Origin: Monocercomonoides exilis
Taxonomy: Eukaryota > Preaxostyla > Oxymonadida > Polymastigidae
Assembly (NCBI GenBank): GCA_001643675.2
Contig: LSRY02000023.1
Coordinates: forward strand, 1 to 64,000
DNA: 64,000 nucleotides
Direction of reading: 5' to 3'
Part shown: positions 12,277 to 22,670 of the stretch, piece by piece
How positions within the stretch are numbered: the first letter of the stretch is position 1
How the letters are laid out: every line of letters begins with the position of its first letter
Translations under genes and position numbers: made by a program
Notes under the pieces: generated by a model
What the model was told of the DNA's origin: nothing
The model's input: the letters and a program-made list of their open reading frames with translations, nothing else
Database searches by the model: none

Positions 12277-13658
12277 TCACGTTCCCTGTTAGTGGGTGAA
12301 CAATCCAACACTTGGCGAATTCTGCTTCGCAATGATAGGAAGAGCCGACATCGAAGAATCAAAAAGCAACGTCGCTATGAACGCTTGGCTGCCACAAGCC
12401 AGTTATCCCTATGTCCTGTCACACCAAAGTTACAAAGGGGATAACTTCTTATATATAACTTTAAGGGTGACTATGGGATTTTGAGGATAATTTTTTATAA
12501 GATACACAATAGGTGGACAAGAAGGGGTGAATCGGTGGTATTGTTGACTGACCTCTCTTTTGTGAGAAAAAAAATAATTTCTGTTTTGACTGAAAAATGA
12601 CTGGAATATCATTCAAAAATTCATATCTCCACAAATACTGCAGATATTAACCTGGTATTATTTCTATAAACATACCTTCATATTACTAACATAATCCATA
12701 TTTTTATTTGAAATGAAAATTCAGAGTCAAATTTATAAAAATACATTTTATCTCATTTTCTATGATAACCTGAGTGAAGAAAAGTCAATATATATGAATA
12801 TTTTGTAATTTTTCATATTTTTTCTGTGTTTTGTAATATCACCGACAATTCATAACTAAGACGTGGGAAAAAGGATTTGACTCAATTCCCCTTCCCCATC
12901 GAGATACAGAATTTTTTGTGTTTTTCCCATACAAAAATTCCTAAAAATCGAAATAAATTTATTCTTCAAAGACAATAATTCTGAAGCATTGTCTGCATGA
13001 GTGTAGCACATCCACTATTTTTTGGAAAAATTAGAAGAAGTGGTTGTGAAGAAAAAAAATAATTTTCATTTTTCTTCACTCAAAAATTCAATGAAAAATT
13101 CATATAAAATCAAAGGTTATTCTAACATTATAAGAGACATATACAGTGGGAGTGTGAGTGGGTATGGGGTGTGTGGGGGTGGTGTGGGGGTTGTCAGATG
13201 AAATGCCCAGGTGACAGGAACGAATTTATGAAAAAATGATTTTTTTGGGTTATCCCAGACAGAAGAGTCCATTTACAGGGAGAAATCCCTGTGAAAAGGC
13301 AGGAAATGAGGTTTTAGAAGGCGTCCGCTCCGCGTCCGCCTTCTACGAAGGCCACATACTGCTCATAGGGCACCCCCCATGAAACTCCGGGGTAAGGCAA
13401 ATTTTTTTCCTAAAAAAATAACTCAAAAAAATGACTGAAAAATCATAAAAAATTGTGTTTTTTCCCTGGATTTTTGCATGATATTTCCCAAAAGCTGCAC
13501 CATAGTAGTAGTAGATACCACACACTCTGCCACACTCACCACACACTTGTCTTCATATCCTGTCATTTTATACAAATTTCTTTTTTTCTCTCAAAATCAC
13601 ATATTTCACTCAATATATTCTTTTTTGTATTCCAAGTGTTGGTGGTGAGTATATATAT
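12277..13658. repeat. Satellite unit 5
   Basis: Inner-type unit with the same order of LSU segment, AT-rich middle, G-rich stretch, hairpins and pyrimidine-rich tail. Confidence 0.92.
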
Positions 13659-15041
13659 TCACGTTCCCTGTTAGTGGGTGAACAATCCAACACTTGGCGA
13701 ATTCTGCTTCGCAATGATAGGAAGAGCCGACATCGAAGAATCAAAAAGCAACGTCGCTATGAACGCTTGGCTGCCACAAGCCAGTTATCCCTATGTCCTG
13801 TCACACCAAAGTTACAAAGGGGATAACTTCTTATATATAACTTTAAGGGTGACTATGGGATTTTGAGGATAATTTTTTATAAGATACACAATAGGTGGAC
13901 AAGAAGGGGTGAATCGGTGGTATTGTTGACTGACCTCTCTTTTGTGAGAAAAAAAATAATTTCTGTTTTGACTGAAAAATGACTGGAATATCATTCAAAA
14001 ATTCATATCTCCACAAATACTGCAGATATTAACCTGGTATTATTTCTATAAACATACCTTCATATTACTAACATAATCCATATTTTTATTTGAAATGAAA
14101 ATTCAGAGTCAAATTTATAAAAATACATTTTATCTCATTTTCTATGATAACCTGAGTGAAGAAAAGTCAATATATATGAATATTTTGTAATTTTTCATAT
14201 TTTTTCTGTGTTTTGTAATATCACCGACAATTCATAACTAAGACGTGGGAAAAAGGATTTGACTCAATTCCCCTTCCCCATCGAGATACAGAATTTTTTG
14301 TGTTTTTCCCATACAAAAATTCCTAAAAATCGAAATAAATTTATTCTTCAAAGACAATAATTCTGAAGCATTGTCTGCATGAGTGTAGCACATCCACTAT
14401 TTTTTGGAAAAATTAGAAGAAGTGGTTGTGAAGAAAAAAAATAATTTTCATTTTTCTTCACTCAAAAAATTCAATGAAAAATTCATATAAAATCAAAGGT
14501 TATTCTAACATTATAAGAGACATATACAGTGGGAGTGTGAGTGGGTATGGGGTGTGTGGGGGTGGTGTGGGGGTTGTCAGATGAAATGCCCAGGTGACAG
14601 GAACGAATTTATGAAAAAATGATTTTTTTGGGTTATCCCAGACAGAAGAGTCCATTTACAGGGAGAAATCCCTGTGAAAAGGCAGGAAATGAGGTTTTAG
14701 AAGGCGTCCGCTCCGCGTCCGCCTTCTACGAAGGCCACATACTGCTCATAGGGCACCCCCCATGAAACTCCGGGGTAAGGCAAATTTTTTTCCTAAAAAA
14801 ATAACTCAAAAAAATGACTGAAAAATCATAAAAAATTGTGTTTTTTCCCTGGATTTTTGCATGATATTTCCCAAAAGCTGCACCATAGTAGTAGTAGATA
14901 CCACACACTCTGCCACACTCACCACACACTTGTCTTCATATCCTGTCATTTTATACAAATTTCTTTTTTTCTCTCAAAATCACATATTTCACTCAATATA
15001 TTCTTTTTTGTATTCCAAGTGTTGGTGGTGAGTATATATAT
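13659..15041. repeat. Satellite unit 6
   Basis: Last complete unit. Inner-type throughout, so the switch to the divergent version happens just after the LSU segment of the following partial unit. Confidence 0.92.
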
Positions 15042-15681
15042 TCACGTTCCCTGTTAGTGGGTGAACAATCCAACACTTGGCGAATTCTGCTTCGCAATGA
15101 TAGGAAGAGCCGACATCGAAGAATCAAAAAGCAACGTCGCTATGAACGCTTGGCTGCCACAAGCCAGTTATCCCTATGTCCTGTCACACCAAAGTTACAA
15201 AGGGGATAACTTCTTATATATAACTTCAGGTGTAACCTGGGTATATTTCTGATTATTTTCTATTGGATACACATTTGGTAGACTAGAGGATGTTGATAAC
15301 TCATATCATTGACAGACCTCTCTTTGGAGAGAAAAAAATAATTTATATTTTGACTGAAAAATGACTGAAAAAACATTGAAAAATTCATATCTCCACGAAC
15401 ACTGAAGATATCAACCTGATATTATTTCAATTGACATATCTCTTCTTCACTAACATATTCTATTTTTTATTTGAAATGAAAATTCTGAGTCATATTTATA
15501 AAAATTCATTTTATCATATTTTCTATGATAACCTGAGTGGAGAAAAGTCAATTAATGTGAATATTTTGTAATTTTTCATATTTTTTCTGTATTTTGGAAT
15601 ATCACCGATAATTCATGACGAAGATGTGGGTGAAAGGATTTGGCTCAATTCCCCATCCCCACCGAGATATGGAATTTTTTG
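15042..15681. repeat. Satellite unit 7 (truncated)
   Basis: It contains the LSU segment and then the same divergent half seen in unit 1 (CTTCAGGTGTAACCTGGG and onward). It stops at about 15681, after GAATTTTTTGTC, where the other units continue with GTTTTTCCCATAC. This is the centromere-proximal edge of the array. Confidence 0.9.
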
Positions 15682-17880
15682 TCATTCGAGTTTTGACAAA
15701 TCCTTTTTCTGAAAAAAATTTCTTATAAAATCAAAAGTCCAAACAGATCGAGTGAAAGTTTCAATAGTGATATATCATACATGTTTTGATCCATTTCACC
15801 TCAAAAAACCAGGTCTTAAATGAAAATAAGAAAAAAATTTAAAATGAACGGAAATGATCAGACAAAAAACTATATCCCCTTATCTCCAAAGAAACCTCCT
15901 ATTAATTAAGATAATCACCATCAAAATATCCTCCGTCAACAAATTTATATTATTTTGTCATCTTTCAGACTTAGAAAAAAAAATTATTTACTGTGAAAGT
16001 TTTCCCTTTGTTTTGAATGTTTTGTCGAAGTTTGATAAATCCGACTTGTTAATACAACGTTTCGCTTATTTCTTGATCCAACCTCGTTCATTGAAATCTC
16101 TTTGATGGTCCTTGATCTTTTATTTTTCAAAGTCGATTTATTTTTCCAATTAAGTTGCAGTATCAAAATGGTCAAAAAATGAAATTAAATTTTATTTGAA
16201 ATTTTTCTCTTCAACATGTCATGAATGGGGAAAAAGAAGCATACGGTCATCTTCTAAATTTTATCAAGAGTATTATTCAAGAAAATTAAGAGTTTTGATT
16301 GTGCAATCATATTTGATGCAAATTGATCATGTTCCATTATAAGTTTCTTGTTTGAGAGAAAACAACTGCTCTGTCAATGAGATGATGTTGTTTTGCAAAT
16401 TAGTTTATATTTGAGTTGTATTCTGCTTTTAAGTTTCTATGTCATTGTGTGCAGAAGGTTTGAGTTCTTTTATTTATGACTTTTCCTTATCATTCATTAT
16501 CTACTCCTTTTGTTTGAAGAATAGACATTTTTATTCCTCCTCAAACTTCACCTGGAATATTTGGGTCATGTTAAACAGTGATTCAACGTCAAATAAGCTG
16601 TAGCTTTCGCAATAACTGCATGAGAATTCTTTTGATCAGGAGTGTTCGTGTGATGCAAAAATTTCAACGTTGGACAATGAAAATACACTTCTAGAATATA
16701 CAATGTACGATTATTTTTTCATGATTTTTTGGAGGTCGTTATTTACCTATTTTGAAAAATATTGAATTTTTATAATTTTTGACATATAATGACAAGCAGT
16801 CCGCTTAAGACCAGATTTAGCAGTAAAATTCATGAATACTATTGCTCATAACAACTTATTAGTGCTTTTTTAATTATCAAAAATGGAAAACAATTTCAAT
16901 TGTTCATATAAGCTTGTAACTTAAACTTTGATCAACACAGAAAATAACTTTGACGCTGGTGCTCGGACATTTCTCAGCCAGTTGCTTTTATGTCGACTTT
17001 TCTGGATTCGATTAACGTATATACGGATAAAGTGTTCTTTATTTGGATTGAGGCTGCTGATTGTAAAGTCATCTTTCGAAAAATGATGCAAAGTGTACTC
17101 TTCTGGAAGCGTGTGGACATCAAATTTGAATGTATATGATCGAAGAAAACTGCTGAAAAAGAGGTATTTTATATGTACAAACGTTTCTTCGTTTAATTCT
17201 TCACAAATTTAGTTTCTTCCTGTTATCAATCGACATGTTTGCATATTCAAACTCGTCAAAAATTATCTTCTTAATTCCAATACATTTGCAACCTGCAATG
17301 AGAATTATTCTTCAATCTCCCGGACAAATTAAAATCTGAAATGGAAGTGTTGCAAAAAAGAAACGAAGGAAAATGAAGAGAAATGAAAACGATAAATTTT
17401 AAAAGAAGATGCTTGAGAAAACGCAACAATTTTGCAAAAGAATCTGTTATATGCTCAACAATTTCCAAATGAGGCTGACGAGGAAAGCCTGGAATCCTTT
17501 AGAAGCATAATGAAAGAGGTCATTAAAGGCACGACAAACAAACATCAGCTGCAATTAACAAAAAGGCATGTTGGCTTTTAGAGGGAAAACTTAAGAACAA
17601 GGAGCATTCTCCATCGCAAAGTCTTTTTGGAAATCAAATCGTCCTTGTAAAGGATAAAAGTTTATTTTATATGTTATGCTTTTCCATTTCATCACATTTC
17701 GATAACTGTATGATAATTGACATTTCTTCATTTCATCAAAATGAAGTGGAATAAAATATATAATATTAGACAAAAAATTGAAAAAATTTGTTGAATTGTG
17801 GGGGGAAAAAAACAATAATTTGAATTACAAAATATGAAACATTTTAATTTGTTTGACTTTTTCAAAATAATCTCAAACAT
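15682..17880. other. Gene-free AT-rich stretch
   Basis: No gene is recognised here. A coding-like stretch on the plus strand near 16990-17145 (about 48 codons without a stop, containing residues FIWIEAADCKVIFRK) and another near 17460-17575 could be remains of a decayed gene. Neither resembles a family I know, and both are interrupted by stops on each side. Confidence 0.5.
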
Positions 17881-19315
17881 TCAAAGATAAATCACCGTAA
17901 TATTCTCTGTTAAGATTATCAGATCCTTCGCGAAAACTTTCAACTGCATCTTCAAATCCTTCTTCTTCCATCTTCAATTTCATCTTTCTCTTTTTCTTTC
18001 TTTCTTTTTTTTCTTTCTTTCTTTTCTTTTTCTTTTTTTGAAACGTGCATAAAAAATTTCAAAAAAAAAATATGGAGCAAAATTTTTGCTTCTGTGAAAA
18101 AAACAGAGATTTGTTCCAAACTTTTTCTTCAATCATTTCATTATAAATCAACCTAAACTATGCAAATAATTACAGAAAAACTGAAAAATTGAGAAAAATA
18201 TTTGTTTGAGAAGAATGGAACAAAATTCATAAAGCAAAATATTTCGTCCCATATGCAATATCATCATCTATTATTGATCGCTAAATCCCCTCCAAAACAG
18301 CATCAGCAGCTCCTCCTTTCAAAAAGTCTTCAATTTTCACAACTCTATTTTCTGATGCACGTCTAAAGGAATAAATACACTGATTGCTAATAACGCTGTT
18401 ATTATCCTTTACTGCTCGATATAACTGAACAACGCTTCCTATCAGTTCAACATATTCTTCATTCCTCAAACGACAACAGATTGAATAAATCTTCAATGTT
18501 ACGATCCATCTCTATAAAATAAGCACTTCTTTCGCTTCTCTTCTTCTTTTTCCATTTTCCTCTTCTTTCTTCTTCCAATTCACGCATTTCATTAGCTCTT
18601 TCACTTCTCTTGCTGCTTCTCTTCCAAAATGCAGCTCATTCACAATCTCTTTCTCCAAGCTATTGTCATACAAAAATCTGTAAATCAAAAATTCCCAAGC
18701 AGACTGATATGCAAGTTTTGTTAGATTTCTGTGTTTCTGCTGCTGTTTGATGATTCCTGTAATTTCCTTTAAATATTGTTCTTGCATTAAAAACTAATTA
18801 GAAATAAATGGAAAAAAAGCAAACATAATAAAAATGAAAAAGAAGTGCTCAAACATATAATCCCATATCGCTCAACTCCAGAAAAGCTTTTTCCTTTTCC
18901 TTTTGAACTTCCTCGCTTTCCTCTTTCTTCGAGGCAGCTTTCAAAACACAAGGCACACAAATTGATATCAAATTCGAAGAAGTTTCACCTCTGAGCAAAA
19001 GATAGCACAAACAAAGATCTACCAAAATATTTTCGTTTATCTTTCATTTTATCTTCTCTTCATCAATCACTTTCTCAACTTTTTTTGCTCAGCGAAGAAT
19101 CGATAAAGGTTCTCGAAAAAAACCTCTCAACAACATCAATATCCTTCATTTTTTTGTCCTAAACACTCATTTTCCAGTGATATTTAATTTTTTCAATCAT
19201 TTCATCCATCTAATCGAATAGTTCTGTTGTGAAAATGAAATACAATTCCTCTTTATTCATTTTATCAGTTATTTTATTCTGTTTTTCAATTTTCGATCTT
19301 CTCTTCTTAAGAGAC
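17881..19315 (-). pseudogene. Pseudogene, subtelomeric family SF1 copy C
   Basis: This is a decayed relative of the two intact genes at 19647-21195 (+) and 33675-32079 (-). Reading the minus strand, exon 2 sequence is recognisable from about 19315: KITDKMNKEELYFIF, then ELFD followed by a stop, as against EMDGEELKSICAYELFD in copy A. A later block (about 19040-18860) ends at a GTTTGA donor in the same place as copy A. Exon 3 starts near 18787 with KEITGIIKQQQKHRNLTKLAY. In it, GAG of the intact copy has become TAG (LILxRWIV against LIFERWLI), and a further TAG sits where copy A has CAG (near 18281). The C-terminal block MEEEGFEDAVESF lies at about 17980-17940 after a simple-repeat stretch. 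Several independent stops and frame losses make this a true pseudogene and not a sequencing error. Confidence 0.85.
17990..18050. repeat. CTTT-type simple repeat inside pseudogene
   Basis: A run of TTTCTTTC-type repeats on the plus strand lies between the middle and the C-terminal remnant of the SF1 pseudogene. On the sense (minus) strand this is GAAA-rich. It matches the lysine/glutamate-rich region of intact copies (KEKDEMEEAKKRVAKKE in copy A), so it may be an expanded coding repeat. Confidence 0.6.
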
Positions 19316-19646
19316 CATGTTTTAATGTTGAAATTAAAGTTGAAGTCAAAATCATGTGAAATAAGCATCAAAAATCTTGACAAACACAAATCATCAACAT
19401 GAACTGTCTGAACAAAAATAATAGTTTATTCGATCAAAAAGAAACAACAGATTTTGATTTCTGGAGTTCAAAAACAAATTCATTTATTCTGCCATTTTCA
19501 TTTTTTCTTCCGATAAATACAAAACGAAGCATTTGTTGTTGAAACTCCAAACCTTTTTTTCAAGAAAAATTAAATGTTTGCATTTATCGATTATCACCTG
19601 TATTAATTGAATTTCTCATGCTTTTCAAAAATGTTTAGAATATTTT
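19316..19646. promoter_or_regulatory. Intergenic between divergent SF1 copies
   Basis: AT-rich, 331 bases, no coding signal. It separates the head-to-head pseudogene copy C and intact copy A, so it should hold the promoter of copy A. No specific motif could be named. Confidence 0.4.
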
Positions 19647-21195
19647 ATGAACAAAATGAATGAAGCTGAACATATTGAAGAGGGAGAGGAAGAGGAAGAG
19701 GAAGAAGAAAATGATGATAGTTATTTTGAGATTTATGAAATGAAAGTTCTTGATGAAGGATCCAAGTCGGAACTTACAAAAAAGTTTTCAAGTTTGTGCA
19801 TTTTAATGTTGGCAAAACTTGTTTAGTTTTTGTGTATTTGATTTTTTTGTTTGGTTTTTTGAAGAATTGCTTAATGAGCTGGAAGATTGTGAAGAAGTTG
19901 AACAGAAACAGAAAATAAAAGAAATGAATTCAATGATGGATGAAATGGATGGAGAAGAACTTAAATCCATTTGCGCTTATGAACTTTTCGATATAATGGA
20001 AAAAATTATTGAAGAAAAGAAAATGCCATTGGAGAATGCAATCTTGCTGCTGAAACATATGGGATATTGGATTGGGTTGAAAAAAATATGGCGTCAACCG
20101 TACAAAAAACCTTCATTAATCAAAAGATTCGAGAAGATGATTCATGAGGAGAAGCTGAAAAAAGATGGAAAGAACGAAAAATTTTTAGCTGATCTTTGCC
20201 AATGCTACATTTCCTTTCGGCACAACTTCCCGTTTGAGTTTCTTTCAATTAGTGCACCATGTCTTCTGAAAGTTGCTCTGAACAAGGATGAAAGCGAAGA
20301 AACACAAAAAGAGGTGGAGATGGCTTTTGTTGCATTGAACTATATTGGAGGCTTTTATGTTTGATTATTTCCGGTTTCTTTTTTCACATTAATGATTTTT
20401 CTTTCGTATTTTCATGAGGGTTTGAAAAAAGAACAGCATTTGAATGAGATGTCAGAAATCATCAAATATCATCAGGAGCATCGCAATCTATCACGACTTG
20501 CATATCAGTCTTCTTGGGAATTATTAATTCACAAAATACATTTGGAAAGAAGTTTGGAAGATGTGATTGTGAATGAATTGCATTTTGCGAGAGAAGCAAC
20601 AAGAGAATTGGAAGAACTGATAAAATGTGTGAATTGGAAAGAAGAAGAAGAAGAAGAGCATGAAGAGAGAAGAATTGGATTGAATGACGTTCTTATTTTT
20701 GAGAGATGGCTCATACAATCTGATGATTACTTTGACTCTTGCAAATTGTCAAATGAAGAGAATTTTGATCTTATCGTGAGTATCATTCGAGTATACAGAC
20801 TGGCAAAGAATAATTTCGGAGTAATTAGCATTCGGTGCATTAACACCTTGAAAGAAGCAGCCCTAAATAAATCTGTGAAAGTCGATTATTTTTTGAAGAG
20901 TGAAGCGGTTGATGTATTTTTGGATGAAATCCAGCAGTCTACATCGATAGATGATAGTTCAGAACAATATTTTGAATTTTTTGAAGGGATTTGTGAAAAA
21001 TCAAAAGTTAAGGAGAAAGATGAAATGGAAGAAGCAAAAAAAAGAGTGGCAAAAAAGGAGATTCATGAAAAGATGGAAGAAGATGGATACGAAGATATCA
21101 TCACAAGCTTTTATGGAACACTGATAATTTTGACAACACATTATCATAACTACCAACTGTCAAGAAACTTATCTAATTATCTTTTTCATCTGTAA
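19647..21195 (+). CDS. Subtelomeric family SF1 protein, copy A
   Basis: I do not recognise the family. Three exons are inferred: 19647-19791, 19865-20358 and 20419-21195, with introns of 73 and 60 bp (donors GTTTGT and GTTTGA, acceptors GAAG and TGAG) in phases 1 and 0. The product is 471 residues. The same intron positions and phases occur in copy B, which supports the model. Exon 1 encodes a short acidic leader (residues about 12-21 are nearly all Glu). The rest looks all-helical, with charged stretches reminiscent of armadillo/HEAT-like folds, but no named domain is visible. Features shared with copy B are IIKYHQxHRNLxxLAY, NELHFxxEAT, a Trp after a Glu/Lys-rich stretch, and EEDGYEDI near the C-terminus. 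There is no signal peptide or membrane segment. The start ATG at 19647 is the first in frame; 19656 is an alternative. The gene is divergent from pseudogene copy C. Confidence 0.8.
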
Positions 21196-22546
21196 AGATA
21201 ATGTTCTTTTCCATCAATTCAATGAATGTTATCTTCTCAGAGAAAAAAAAGAAAGAAGAGTCGAATGAAAACAGAGATTTAGAAGAGGCAGATGGAAGCA
21301 AATGAACAAACGGAAAGAAAACGAGAAAAGAAGAGAGAAGAAAAAATTTCAAATAGAAGATGCATCTTTGTCCAGAGCAAAACTTATTCAATGTTAATAA
21401 TGGATTCTTTATTTATTTCAGTCAATCTTCAAGCTCTTGTCTTTTGCTTCAGTTTCTTCCTCTCACATACTCACACAATCATTCGCATCTCCTTTCACTT
21501 CAACAGCATCAATCAACATTTCACCAGTCAACTCATCTTCTTTCTCTTCTATTTGTTTTCTTGAATTGACATGATTTCCATTGAATTTCAGCTGAATTAA
21601 TTGAAATAAGAATAACTCTTCACAACTTCACTTTGATTGTGGAATAACAATAATAATCGATATCTCATATCTTCCATTTTATCTTCTTCTTCTTCTTCTT
21701 CTCCATTAAATACATCTTCTTCTTCTTCTTCTTCTTCGACTTTCTTATCCTTATCTTTCTTTTTCCTAATCTGCATCTGCTGCATTTACAAAAACAATTT
21801 CAACTTCTTATCTCTTTTTGGTTTGCATATCATCTCGTTAAGACTTTGTTTCTGTTGTTTTGCTTGCTAATTCTGCATTCATTTGAGATGTTATCTCAAC
21901 TCGTCTTCTCTCTCAAAAAGGAAGAGTGTAAAACTGGAAGAGAAGGAAAAGAAGACGAGTGAAGCTCAACGTCAGCTTCAACTGTTTGGTGGAATAGAGC
22001 TTGTGAAGAAAAGGAAATACATTTGGTTCGATGCAATCTACCATTTATAATGAATGCTGATGTGCGAACAAAAGATGGAATTTTGCATGAACAATTAAAC
22101 GCGAATCACGCTTTTGGAATGAATTCATAAATCAGCAGCTGCATTTTCCTTTGATCGGATTGCATTCCTATCAGAAATGTTTCTTGTTTGCGTTTAATGT
22201 GAGCCAAACAATTGAATCTGCAAAATTGTCAAATTATTGAATTATTGTTTCTTCATTAGAAAAAAAAGAGATTCTTTCCTGATTATTATGGTTGTTGCTT
22301 CAGTCATTCAATAATTTAGTTATATGAAGGTTTTTATTCTGTGGTTGAACCATAAGAATATGAAACTTTTTTCTAATTATCAACTTTAAATAAGATTCAT
22401 GGAAAGGTTTTTTTTTAATTAATTTGGATGCTTTCCATCTCTATCCTTTAGAAAAGTTTAGGAATTTTTTTGGCAAAGAAAGATATCAATGCAATATTCC
22501 AATGTTACCTAATTTCATATACAAAAAAAAAAAAAAAAAAAAAAAA

Positions 22547-22587
<41 letters not shown>

Positions 22588-22670
22588 GGAGAGAGAATGA
22601 AAATAACAATTGCAAGAAAAGCAACTTCATAATTATATAAATAATAATAAACAATCTTTAAATAGCTCTT
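21196..22670. other. Gene-free stretch with GAA-type repeats and poly-A
   Basis: It contains a TCT/TTC-type triplet repeat at about 21680-21742 (on the minus strand this encodes acidic Glu runs in a 62-codon ORF, probably chance). Near 21900-22050 there is a short coding-like stretch (containing LEEKEKKTSEAQRQLQLFGG on the plus strand) that ends at stops and was not recognised. A 50-plus-base poly-A tract at 22528-22584 follows. Confidence 0.5.
22528..22584. repeat. Long poly(dA:dT) tract
   Basis: Almost pure A, with a single T at about 22549. It lies about 87 bases beyond the 3' end of the minus-strand gene ending at 22671, so on that gene's sense strand it is poly-T. That orientation argues against a retrotransposed poly-A tail for the gene. 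Its length may be inaccurate in nanopore data. Confidence 0.85.

Larger units (their letters stand above)
6752..15681. repeat. Subtelomeric ~1.38-kb tandem satellite
   Basis: There are six complete head-to-tail units and one truncated one. Units start at 6752, 8135, 9517, 10897, 12277, 13659 and 15042, giving periods of 1383, 1382, 1380, 1380, 1382 and 1383. I set each start at TCACGTTCCCTGTTAG, the first base of the LSU rRNA-derived segment. The five inner units differ almost only in homopolymer length. The first ~640 bases of unit 1 and of the partial unit 7 share a different version (for example CTTCAGGTGTAACCTGGG where inner units have CTTTAAGGGTGACTATGGG). The array ends near 15681, where the text changes from the unit consensus to unrelated sequence. 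Confidence 0.95.

Noticed and set aside
7819-15057. Repeated 67- and 73-codon ORFs on both strands of the satellite units
   Set aside because: They overlap each other, have frame breaks between otherwise identical units caused by homopolymer length, and show no protein-like conservation.
6771-15252. Repeated 62-63-codon plus-strand ORF (MNNPTLGEFCFAMIGRADIE...) in each satellite unit
   Set aside because: It is the antisense translation of conserved LSU rRNA sequence, a familiar spurious ORF; it does not represent a protein family.
6752-15681. Tandem array considered as CRISPR or as an rDNA array
   Set aside because: Unit length is far too long for CRISPR, and only ~150 bp of each unit is rRNA-derived, so it is a satellite and not functional rDNA.
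15854-16105. 83-codon ORF just inside the satellite edge
   Set aside because: AT-rich composition, no homology, and no neighbouring exon or conserved motif.
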